From contig NZ_CP166866.1 in the NCBI RefSeq assembly GCF_047495555.1, positions 310,001 through 374,000 of the forward strand: a stretch of DNA of 64,000 bases. Direction: 5' to 3'. Each line of letters starts with the position of its first letter. The first letter of the stretch is position 1. This document shows positions 32,595 to 40,363 of the stretch, in pieces. The stretch is from Methanobacterium_D sp040373355. GTDB taxonomy: Archaea > Methanobacteriota > Methanobacteria > Methanobacteriales > Methanobacteriaceae. The notes beneath the pieces are model-generated. The model was not told the DNA's origin and made no database searches. It worked only from the letters and a program-made list of their open reading frames with translations. The translations under genes and the position numbers were made by a program.

Positions 32595-33533
32595 ATGGGA
32601 TCTCTTCTAAGTTATGCTAAAAAAAATCCAGATAATATAATTACTCCTTTTGGTCAAATTGATGTTTTACTCCTTTATGCAATAGCTGCAGATAAATTAA
32701 AGGATTATTTAGGAGATCGTGAAATTGCAGGAAAAATATGGATGCCTTCGGGAAAGGTACCATTTCTTCTAAAACGCGGGTCAAAATTAAAACCACTTTA
32801 CGCTAATGAATTGATTGAAGCAGTTGATCTAGATTTTCTAGAGCTTAGATCAAAAGAAGAACATCTAAAAGATGCAAAAAATGACATTACAGACTTACAG
32901 TATAAAGTTTGGCAGTATTTTCTTCCAAGAAAACTTGCAGATTTTTTTTATGCTACAAATCATGAGAACCCTGGAGGAGAAATTGACAGGATATTTTTTG
33001 ATTTAGACCGTTTTAAAGGAATGTCTGCAGATCAAGCACAGGAAACCACACGGATTTTTATAGAAACAATTAAAGAAGATAAAGAATTCCAGAACCTACC
33101 CCTTAATCCTGAACCATTTATTTACTGGACTGGAAATTCATTTCATGTTTTTTTCTTCTTAGATAAACCACAGCCAAATTCATTTTATGAAACATATTTT
33201 CAATATTCTAAAAATAATCCTGAGCAGAATTTTACAGGAAAATGGGCTAAAGCTGTTAATGAAAAAACTGAGTTCAAAGTTTTAGGCGGTCATGAAAGAC
33301 AGGGAAATTCAATTAATATTGATCCTTCACAGACCCCTTCAGGTAAATTAAGTAGAGTGCCTCTGGGTTCACTCCACATGGAGGATCCAAAAGCGGTAGA
33401 TGGAGTTTCAGTTCCAATTACTAAAAAAATGCTTTATGATGATGATTTAACAGGAAAATTGGCAGAATACAAACCAAAAGATGTTATAGAAAATCTTGAT
33501 GAATTTGCAAAATATTTACCTGAAATCAGGTGA
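32595..33533 (+). CDS. AEP-superfamily primase/polymerase (PriS-like)
   Basis: A 312-residue protein of the archaeo-eukaryotic primase superfamily. The metal-binding DxD is in IFFDLDRFKG (Asp136, Asp138). The SxH motif is in GNSFHVFFFLD (Ser182, His184). The third motif region is IDPSQTPSGKLSRVPLGSLH (about 242-261), with the Arg and GSLH typical of PriS-like proteins. The N-terminal 100 residues match nothing I know. Its stop overlaps the start of an ATP-dependent DNA ligase gene by four bases, the pairing seen in end-joining or gap-filling repair systems. No Ku or phosphoesterase is in the window. The exact reaction (primase or gap-filling polymerase) is inference. Confidence 0.8.
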   Translation: MGSLLSYAKKNPDNIITPFGQIDVLLLYAIAADKLKDYLGDREIAGKIWMPSGKVPFLLKRGSKLKPLYANELIEAVDLDFLELRSKEEHLKDAKNDITDLQYKVWQYFLPRKLADFFYATNHENPGGEIDRIFFDLDRFKGMSADQAQETTRIFIETIKEDKEFQNLPLNPEPFIYWTGNSFHVFFFLDKPQPNSFYETYFQYSKNNPEQNFTGKWAKAVNEKTEFKVLGGHERQGNSINIDPSQTPSGKLSRVPLGSLHMEDPKAVDGVSVPITKKMLYDDDLTGKLAEYKPKDVIENLDEFAKYLPEIR

Positions 33534-35296
33534 TTAAAATTAATTTTGAATATTTTACAAGGACACTAGAAAGAATTGAAAATACCAATTCTCAAAATGA
33601 AATGGTTGCACTTTTATCTTCCCTTTTTCAAAACCTTGGAGAAGCAGAAATAGATAAAGTTTGTTATCTTGTACTTGGACGAATAGCACCTCAATTTGAA
33701 GACATTAACCTTGGATTAAGCGAAAAAACAGTGCAGTCTGCAATATCACTTGCTAGTGGCGTTTCTAAAAATATTATTGAAGAAGAAACACGAAGCATTG
33801 GAGATATTGGAGAGGTTGCAGGTAAAATGGTTAAAAATACACAAAATCCATTTAAAGATTATTTTAATTATAATGGAGAATTATCTGTAAAAGACATCTT
33901 TGAGGGATTAAGAAAAATTGCTTCTACTGGTGGAAAGGGTTCTCAAGAGATTAAAAAGAAAATTCTAGCTTCAATGCTTATAGAAGCTGATGAGGTTGGT
34001 AGAAAATATATCGCACGCTTTGCTGAGGGAACTATGCGCCTTGGTGCTGGAGATATGACCATTCTTAATGCTTTATCTGTCGCTTTTTTTGATTCAAAGC
34101 AAAAAAAGTCAGAGCTTGAGCATGCTTATAATATTAGTTCCGACATAGGACTTGTAGCTAAAGTTCTAGAAACTAGTGGAATAGAAGGTGTGAATAAATT
34201 AGAAATTACCATATTTAGACCAATTAAAGCAATGTTAGCGCAACGTGTGTCTAATTTTGAAGATATAAAGAAAAAAATAGGATCTCATGATATTTCAGCC
34301 GAGGAAAAATTTGACGGTGAGCGAATTCAGGCTCATAAAGATGGAAAAAATGTTAAATTATACTCTCGTCGTTTAACTGATGTTACTTCCCAATTTCCAG
34401 ACCTGGTTGAAAATATTAAAAAATACGTTAAAGTAGTAAGAGTAATTCTAGACGGCGAAGCTATGGCCTATGACTTTGAAAATGACCTTTTTGGATCATT
34501 TCAAATACTTATGAGGCGACGTAGAAAATATGACATTAAAGAATATAGAAAAAAGATTCCAATCCGATATATGCTTTTTGATGTTCTTTATGTTGATGGA
34601 AAATCTTTTTTGCATAAAAGTTATCCAGAAAGACGTCGAAAACTTGAAACTCTCTTAGAAGAATCAAAATACATTACTTTAGCTAATCGAAGAGTTAGTA
34701 ATGACCTTGATTCCATCGATGAGTTCTTTCAAGAATGTATAAATAAAAATTTAGAGGGTATTGTATGTAAATCATGTGCAGAAAACTCATATTACAAGGC
34801 AGGAGGTAGAGACTGGACATGGATCAAATGGAAAAAAGAATACATGACAAAAATTTCAGATACCCTCGATTTAGTCATTGTAGGCGCATACTCAGGTAGA
34901 GGGCGACGCAGCGGTACTTATGGCGCCCTTTTATGTGCAGCTTATAACTATTCTAATGACACATTTGAAACTGTGACTAAATTAGGAACAGGTTTTTCTG
35001 ATGAACAGTTATCAGATATGCCGGAAAGACTAGGAGATGCACGGGTAAATAAATTACCTGCAAGAGTTGAAATAACTAAAGAAATAGAACCTGATTTCTG
35101 CTTTACTCCAAAATATGTTGTTGAAGTACTTGGATCAGAGATAACTAAAAGTCCAGTTCATACATGTAATTGGATAGAAGAAGAAAAACAGGGCTTAGCT
35201 TTGAGGTTTCCAAGATTTATTAAATGGCGTGACGAAAAGTCTCCAGAACAAGCTACTACCACAGAAGAAATTTTGCAAATGTACAAAGGACAGTAA
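33530..35296 (+). CDS. ATP-dependent DNA ligase, second type, paired with an AEP polymerase
   Basis: A 588-residue ligase with N-terminal DNA-binding, adenylation and OB-fold domains. The adenylated lysine is Lys260 in SAEEKFDGERIQAHKDG. Motif III is FDVLYVDG, motif IV EGIVCKS, and motif V WIKWKKEYM. The start is GTG, overlapping the upstream AEP gene by four bases. It is distinct from the canonical ligase at 40364-42034, so the window holds two ATP-dependent ligases. Operon structure suggests dedicated repair rather than replication. Five ATP-cone genes follow on the same strand. Confidence 0.93.
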   Translation: MIKINFEYFTRTLERIENTNSQNEMVALLSSLFQNLGEAEIDKVCYLVLGRIAPQFEDINLGLSEKTVQSAISLASGVSKNIIEEETRSIGDIGEVAGKMVKNTQNPFKDYFNYNGELSVKDIFEGLRKIASTGGKGSQEIKKKILASMLIEADEVGRKYIARFAEGTMRLGAGDMTILNALSVAFFDSKQKKSELEHAYNISSDIGLVAKVLETSGIEGVNKLEITIFRPIKAMLAQRVSNFEDIKKKIGSHDISAEEKFDGERIQAHKDGKNVKLYSRRLTDVTSQFPDLVENIKKYVKVVRVILDGEAMAYDFENDLFGSFQILMRRRRKYDIKEYRKKIPIRYMLFDVLYVDGKSFLHKSYPERRRKLETLLEESKYITLANRRVSNDLDSIDEFFQECINKNLEGIVCKSCAENSYYKAGGRDWTWIKWKKEYMTKISDTLDLVIVGAYSGRGRRSGTYGALLCAAYNYSNDTFETVTKLGTGFSDEQLSDMPERLGDARVNKLPARVEITKEIEPDFCFTPKYVVEVLGSEITKSPVHTCNWIEEEKQGLALRFPRFIKWRDEKSPEQATTTEEILQMYKGQ

Positions 35297-35530
35297 CTTA
35301 TATTTTGCCTCGAGGGTGTTCTATTTTTAGAAGAATTGGATTTAATCTGATATTAATATTATATATTTAATTTTTAGTGCTTAATTTCCTTAATTTCCCA
35401 AATAAATAACTCCACCTAAACTTTTTTATACCTTAAATTTCATAAATGAGTGTTAATTTGTAATACAAAATGAATATAATTTATGACATAGACAGGATCC
35501 ATTTTGATCCTTAATTTTGGAGGTGAATAT

Positions 35531-35815
35531 ATGACAGGTGTTATTAAAAGAAATGGTCAAACGGAGCCATTGAGGCCGGAAAAAATACAAAAATCATTAG
35601 AAGAAGCGGTTAAAGATGCTGGTTTCAGTCCAAATCAGAAAAAAAATCTAATTGAACATGCGTCACAAGATGCTATACAAACGGCACAAAAAATGGATCA
35701 AATTGAATCAAAGCAAATAAGAGATATAATACTAGATGATTTAGAGCGAGATGATAGACAAGTTGCAAGAGCATGGAAAAAATATGAACGTCAACACGAT
35801 ATAAACTACGATTGA
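35531..35815 (+). CDS. Stand-alone ATP-cone protein 1
   Basis: A 94-residue protein consisting of a single ATP-cone: TGVIKRNGQTEPLRPEKIQ at the start, DAGFSP in the middle, and an IRDIILDDLERD helix, ending RAWKKYERQHDINY. ATP-cones in RNR and NrdR bind ATP or dATP; here the domain is the whole protein. GGAGGTGAATAT places the start at ATG 35531, not the upstream ATG at 35504. A TATA-like CTTTTTTATA lies at 35421-35430, so it may have its own promoter. First of five tandem copies after the ligase gene. Confidence 0.85.
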   Translation: MTGVIKRNGQTEPLRPEKIQKSLEEAVKDAGFSPNQKKNLIEHASQDAIQTAQKMDQIESKQIRDIILDDLERDDRQVARAWKKYERQHDINYD

Positions 35816-36052
35816 ACCTAAATACTTTTATCTTTTATTTATTTTAACCTTAATTTGCCATAATCTACTTAATATTCTGATTTTAGGTGTTACTAGAAAT
35901 TATTTTTAAAATTTAACTATGTTTTTTAGGTAAAGTTTTTTATATTTGGATGATCATAAAAGAGTATTACCAAATGGTGAATAAGTCATAATATGATGGT
36001 TGGTCTATACACATTATTTTTGTATGGATTACGTCAATAAGGAGGTAACGAT

Positions 36053-36334
36053 ATGACAGACGTTATAAAAAGAAATGGTCAAAAAGAACAATTCAAAGAA
36101 GAAAAATTAAGAATGTCAATTGAAGGAGCTGTTAGAGACGCAGGAATGGATATAAGCCAAAAAAGAGAAGTAATAGACCATGCTGCTCAAGATGCTATCC
36201 AAATGTCCCGAGGAATGGATCAGGTAGATGTTAAACAAATAAGAGACACTGTTTTAAGAGACTTAGAACAGGATGACCAGCAGGTAGCTCAAGCCTGGAG
36301 AAACTACGAAAGAACACATGGAATGAAGTACTAA
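36053..36334 (+). CDS. Stand-alone ATP-cone protein 2
   Basis: A 93-residue ATP-cone protein, TDVIKRNGQKEQFKEEKLRMS, with the shared IRDTVLRDLEQDD and VAQAWRNYERTHGMKY ending. It differs from copy 1 at many positions, so the array is not a recent duplication. A TATA-like TTTTTATATT near 35936-35945 and GGAGGTAACGAT before the ATG suggest an independent promoter and strong translation. Confidence 0.85.
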   Translation: MTDVIKRNGQKEQFKEEKLRMSIEGAVRDAGMDISQKREVIDHAAQDAIQMSRGMDQVDVKQIRDTVLRDLEQDDQQVAQAWRNYERTHGMKY

Positions 36335-36405
36335 ATTCCATAAATTCTTTTACTTTTTCTATTTTAAGAAAAAAGCTTATTTAAATACTAATTAAAGGTG
36401 AAAAT

Positions 36406-36687
36406 ATGACGGATGTTATAAAGAGAAATGGAAAAAAGGAACCATTTAATGAAGGGAAAATAAGGAAATCCGTCAAGAGCGCTGTTAAAAATGCTGGTTT
36501 TAATCCAAAAGAAAAGGTTCACGTTATTGAACATGCCTCACAGGACGCAGCAAGAAAAGCAGAAAAAGTGGATGAAATAGAATCAAAACAAATTAGGGAT
36601 ACTATTTTAAACGATTTAGAGCATGATGATCAAAAAGTAGCTCAGGCCTGGAAAAATTATGAAGATCAGCACGGGATGAACTACTGA
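36406..36687 (+). CDS. Stand-alone ATP-cone protein 3
   Basis: A 93-residue ATP-cone protein with TDVIKRNGKKEPFNEGKIRKS, the helix IRDTILNDLEHDD and the end VAQAWKNYEDQHGMNY. It starts 71 bases after copy 2 with AGGTGAAAAT before the ATG. Only 28 bases separate it from copy 4, so copies 3 and 4 are probably co-transcribed. Identity is highest with copy 1 in the middle (EHASQDAA) and with copy 4 at the start. Confidence 0.85.
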   Translation: MTDVIKRNGKKEPFNEGKIRKSVKSAVKNAGFNPKEKVHVIEHASQDAARKAEKVDEIESKQIRDTILNDLEHDDQKVAQAWKNYEDQHGMNY

Positions 36688-36715
36688 TTACTTTAATTAA
36701 ATGATAGGTGAAAAT

Positions 36716-36997
36716 ATGACCGATGTGATTAAAAGAAATGGAAAAAAAGAACCATTCCAACCTCAAAAATTAAGAAAATCAATTGAAAATGCAGTTACAG
36801 ATGCAGGATTTACTGTAACTAAACAAATGAAAGCAGTTGAGCACGCTACACAAGATGCAGAAAACATTGCCAGGGAAAGAAATGAAATAAGTGTGGAAGA
36901 GCTTAGAAATGAAATAGTTAATGACTTAGAAAGCGATGCTCCAGAAGTTGCACAGGCCTGGAGAAACTACGAAAAACAACATGGAATTAACTACTAA
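36716..36997 (+). CDS. Stand-alone ATP-cone protein 4
   Basis: A 93-residue ATP-cone protein with TDVIKRNGKKEPFQPQKLRKS, LRNEIVNDLESDA and VAQAWRNYEKQHGINY. ATG 36716 is chosen because AGGTGAAAAT sits directly before it, as in copy 3; an in-frame ATG at 36701 is upstream of that site. Probably in one transcript with copy 3. The most acidic of the set in its central helix (ENIARERNEISVEEL). Confidence 0.85.
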   Translation: MTDVIKRNGKKEPFQPQKLRKSIENAVTDAGFTVTKQMKAVEHATQDAENIARERNEISVEELRNEIVNDLESDAPEVAQAWRNYEKQHGINY

Positions 36998-37196
36998 ATT
37001 CCAACTATTTTTTTTAATTTTATATTCTAAGTCTCTGAAATACATTTAATATTATATTTAAGCATTATTAACTCATTTAATCTATTTTAGATTCTTTTTA
37101 TCTAAATAAAGTAATTAAAAACATTTTTATAATTTAATTTTCATACTTTAGTGTTAATAAATAATATAATTATAGTATTAAAATGGAGGTGAAATC

Positions 37197-37496
37197 GTGA
37201 CTGATGTAATTAAAAGAAATGGAGATAGAGAACCTTACAGTGAAGAAAAAGTCAAAAATTCAGTGAAAAAAGCTGTTAAAGATGCAGGATTAAGAGTTCA
37301 GTCTAAAAAAAAGCTCATAGATAAAGTAATGAATGATGTACATGAAGTTATAAAGGATAGGGAAGAAGTCACAACCGCAAAAATACGTAACGTTATAATA
37401 AATGATTTCGAAGAGGATTGGGTAGGAGATGAAGTCCCTGCTGCCAGAGCATGGCGGAATTACGAATTAAAACACGGCATAATCTATAAGGATTAA
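37197..37496 (+). CDS. Stand-alone ATP-cone protein 5
   Basis: A 99-residue ATP-cone protein starting with GTG behind GGAGGTGAAATC. It begins TDVIKRNGDREPYSEEKVKNS and carries an insertion near the end (EEDWVGDEVPAARAW). It is the most divergent of the five tandem copies; its YSEEK resembles the remote sixth copy at 9 kb. An AT-rich 199-base gap with TTTTTATAA at 37124-37132 precedes it, suggesting its own promoter. It ends 17 bases before the DUF72 gene. Confidence 0.83.
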   Translation: MTDVIKRNGDREPYSEEKVKNSVKKAVKDAGLRVQSKKKLIDKVMNDVHEVIKDREEVTTAKIRNVIINDFEEDWVGDEVPAARAWRNYELKHGIIYKD

Positions 37497-37513
37497 TTAA
37501 ATATTTTCGAATT

Positions 37514-38245
37514 ATGGATAAAGCTAAATATTACATGGGTTGCTCTGGTTGGTACTATGATGACTGGAAAGGGCGATTTTACCCAGAAAAACTAAGTAAA
37601 TCAAAGTGGCTCGAATATTATTCTGAGCATTTTAATACAGTTGAAATAAACAATACATTTTACAGATTTCCAAGTGCAAAAGTTGTTAGAGGTTGGTATA
37701 AGAGAACTCCAGATCATTTTAAAATGACATTAAAAGCCAATCAGATAATAACCCACAGAAAGAGGTTTAAAGATACCCAGGGTACCATCAATAAGTTTTA
37801 TAATCTTGCAGAACAACTTGAAGATAAACTAGCATGTATTCTATTTCAGCTACCCCCTTTAATTTTAAAAGATATTGCTTTTTTAAAGAATGCACTTCAA
37901 CAGTTAGACACTTCAAAAAATAACGTTATTGAATTTAGACATTCTAGCTGGTTCGATGCAGAAGTTTATGAGATTTTAAAAGATTTTGGTGTCAATTTTT
38001 GCTCTATTTCATCTTCAGATCTTCCAGAAGAACTTATGGTTACTGGAAAAACCGCATATATTAGATTTCATGGTAAAGGTACTGAAAGATACATCTATTC
38101 CTATTCTAGAGATGAACTTGAAGAATGGAAAGAAAAAATAAAAAAATCAAATGTTTCTAAAGTTTTCTGCTATTTTAACAATGATTATCAGGCACATGCT
38201 CCTCGAAATTGCATTACTTTAACAGAAATTATAAATAGTGATTAA
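37514..38245 (+). CDS. DUF72 family protein (YecE-like TIM barrel)
   Basis: A 243-residue DUF72 protein. The start YYMGCSGWYYDDWKGRFYPE and the block HFNTVEINNTFYRFPSAK are diagnostic, followed by FKMTLKANQIITHRKR and IEFRHSSWF and ending with CYFNNDYQAHAPRNC. The fold is a TIM barrel; enzymatic function is not established, though genomic context in archaea often places it with DNA repair, as here. It lies 17 bases after the last ATP-cone gene and may be in the same transcript. Its stop overlaps the convergent uracil-DNA glycosylase gene by four bases. Confidence 0.85.
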   Translation: MDKAKYYMGCSGWYYDDWKGRFYPEKLSKSKWLEYYSEHFNTVEINNTFYRFPSAKVVRGWYKRTPDHFKMTLKANQIITHRKRFKDTQGTINKFYNLAEQLEDKLACILFQLPPLILKDIAFLKNALQQLDTSKNNVIEFRHSSWFDAEVYEILKDFGVNFCSISSSDLPEELMVTGKTAYIRFHGKGTERYIYSYSRDELEEWKEKIKKSNVSKVFCYFNNDYQAHAPRNCITLTEIINSD

Positions 38246-38787
38246 ATCTCAGTTTCCTTTTTTAGAGTAACCATATCCTCTTTTAATTGTGGAAGAAGTG
38301 CACGGGAGTATAAAGCTGCAGCTGGATGGAACAATGCCATGTATTTTCTGCCGTTTAGGTTGTATACTTTTCCATGAATTTGTTTAATGTTCTTTTGTCC
38401 AATTACAGCATGTAATGCGCTGTTTCCGAGTAATCCAATTATATCTGGATTAATTAATTCTATCTGTCTATTAAGATAAATATTGATACACGTACTATAT
38501 TCTGGCTTTTTAGGCTTTCGATTATTTTCTGGCCTGCATTTAACTATTGATGTTATATATATTTGGGATCGATCAAGGTCTGCTTCATGCAATATTTCAT
38601 CTAACAATCTTCCCGCCATTCCAATAAATGGCCTTCCTGTCTCATCTTCGTTTTTTCCTGGTGCCTCACCTATGAGCATTACTTTAGCATCATCAGGACC
38701 TTCACCAAAGACTACCTTTGTTCTACTTTCATGCAGCGGACACTGTATACATGTACTTGCAACTTCGCACAGCTCTTGGAGTTTCAT
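38242..38787 (-). CDS. Uracil-DNA glycosylase, family 4
   Basis: A 181-residue family 4 (iron-sulfur) uracil-DNA glycosylase that removes uracil from deaminated DNA. Motif 1 is GEAPGKNEDETGRPFIG and motif 2 HPAAALYSR. Four cysteines for the [4Fe-4S] cluster are present: CIQC near residue 15, IVKC near 85 and STC near 99. It ends in a four-base convergent overlap with DUF72. The small membrane protein gene lies 5 bases upstream on the same strand. Normal length. Confidence 0.93.
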   Translation of the reverse strand: MKLQELCEVASTCIQCPLHESRTKVVFGEGPDDAKVMLIGEAPGKNEDETGRPFIGMAGRLLDEILHEADLDRSQIYITSIVKCRPENNRKPKKPEYSTCINIYLNRQIELINPDIIGLLGNSALHAVIGQKNIKQIHGKVYNLNGRKYMALFHPAAALYSRALLPQLKEDMVTLKKETEI

Positions 38788-38792
38788 GTCCT

Positions 38793-39089
38793 TTATTTTT
38801 TAAATAGCTGCATATATGCATATCTGGTATAGTTCCTTTTTACAATGGCTTTTTTTAAACTGTTATGGTCTGCCAGTAATGATAGAATACCCTTATCTTC
38901 ACTGGAATCAGCTTTCTGAGAGAATTCAATAGGGCCTTCAATATTTTCTACCTTTTTTACGGCCGATACTGCATCCATTACAACATTATATGCAAATAAC
39001 CCAATTTTAATTGTAATAAAACTGGCCACTGCAATTAGTACAATTGAAGATGCATAGATCATAATTAGCCATATCACATCTAGACTCAT
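38793..39089 (-). CDS. Small membrane protein upstream of the uracil glycosylase
   Basis: A 98-residue protein with one membrane helix (IWLIMIYASSIVLIAVASFITIKIGLF, about residues 5-31) and a soluble basic C-terminal region ending KAIVKRNYTRYAYMQLFKK. No family is recognised. Its stop is 5 bases before the uracil-DNA glycosylase start, so the two are probably co-transcribed. That spacing may be incidental to function. Confidence 0.5.
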   Translation of the reverse strand: MSLDVIWLIMIYASSIVLIAVASFITIKIGLFAYNVVMDAVSAVKKVENIEGPIEFSQKADSSEDKGILSLLADHNSLKKAIVKRNYTRYAYMQLFKK

Positions 39090-39312
39090 ACACTATATTT
39101 TGTTATTACTAATACTTATATTATTATAATTAGTATATGTATTACTTTCATAATAATGATCACAGTTGAAAATCCATATCACTAACCAATTAATGAATAT
39201 TTCAATGATGCCATCTAAAACCAAATTAAGAGTATAATAACCCTAAAAGCCATTAATAAAAGTGAAAATATTAAAAAATCCCAAATATATGGTAAATGTA
39301 ACAATATAATTA

Positions 39313-40104
39313 CTAAAATAATTCTTTCTGACAATCAGGACAATAATAAGAAGTTCTTCCAGAAATCTTAATAGTTTTAAGTTCTGTATCAGAATTTGGA
39401 CATTTACCTTTCTTCTTCCGATGCGGAATAATATAAGAGTTAGGGAGTCCTTTATTTTGTAATTGCACATCTATAGCTAAATTAAGTACTTCTTTCATTA
39501 TAATGAAAATATTTTCGATTTTACCATCATCCAACATATATAACGGTGTTTTAGGATGAACACCTACATGATAAAGTATTTCGTCAGAATAAATATTTCC
39601 AATACCTGCAATTACATGCTGGTTCATCAAGGCAGACTTTGAAGAGCCCCTCCTTTTACTGAATAGGCCCTTAAATGTTTTCAAGTCAATACCAAGTGCA
39701 TCTGGGCCTAATCTTTTCTGTTTAATAAAATCTTCCATATTAGCGGTGAGATATATCTTCCCAAACTTTCTTGGATCTTCAAATGTAAGTTTACTCTTAT
39801 CCTCAAATTTGAAGTTAATTCTATCATAATAAGCTAATCCACTATCATCTTTAAAATATTTAGGCCTACCCGTCATTCCAAAATGTAAAACCAACCAATA
39901 ATCATTATCTAAATTTAAAAATAAATATTTTCCCCGCCTTTCAGCATGTTGAAAAGTCTTTTTTTCTAATTTTTCCCTTAAATCTTCAACTTCAATATTT
40001 TGAAGCTGTTGAGGGCTGTTTACCTCTATATTTTCTATTTTTTTATGCATAGATGTCTTTTCAATATATCTTTTAAAGGATTCAACTTCTGGTAACTCTG
40101 GCAT
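39313..40104 (-). CDS. Fpg/Nei family DNA glycosylase
   Basis: A 263-residue DNA base-excision glycosylase with the catalytic N-terminus PELPEVESFKRYI (Pro2 nucleophile, Glu3) and the lysine-containing GKYLFLNL. The helix-two-turn-helix region is ALMNQHVIAGIGNIYSDEILYHVGVHP. The zinc-finger end is unusual: CPNSD replaces the first CxxC knuckle, so only CPDC remains complete; SGRTSYYC retains the Arg that contacts DNA. A zinc-poor or zincless finger is possible. GGTGGAAAA precedes the ATG. It lies within the repair island. Confidence 0.88.
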   Translation of the reverse strand: MPELPEVESFKRYIEKTSMHKKIENIEVNSPQQLQNIEVEDLREKLEKKTFQHAERRGKYLFLNLDNDYWLVLHFGMTGRPKYFKDDSGLAYYDRINFKFEDKSKLTFEDPRKFGKIYLTANMEDFIKQKRLGPDALGIDLKTFKGLFSKRRGSSKSALMNQHVIAGIGNIYSDEILYHVGVHPKTPLYMLDDGKIENIFIIMKEVLNLAIDVQLQNKGLPNSYIIPHRKKKGKCPNSDTELKTIKISGRTSYYCPDCQKELF

Positions 40105-40363
40105 TTTTCCACCAATATTATTTTATTATAGACTCTTCTATATAGATATAGATTTAAATCTTAATTAAATATCTGTGTCATTTTCATTGAAATAACCATT
40201 ATAACGGTTATTAGAACACAATTATGCACATAATAATTAAAAAATAGAAAAATACTTAATTTAACTCCCATTTTCTTAATATTCTATATTTTAAACAACA
40301 ATAGACTTTTTATTAGAGCATCAATATAGAATATAGTTAAACTTAATTTTTATTCGTGATAAC

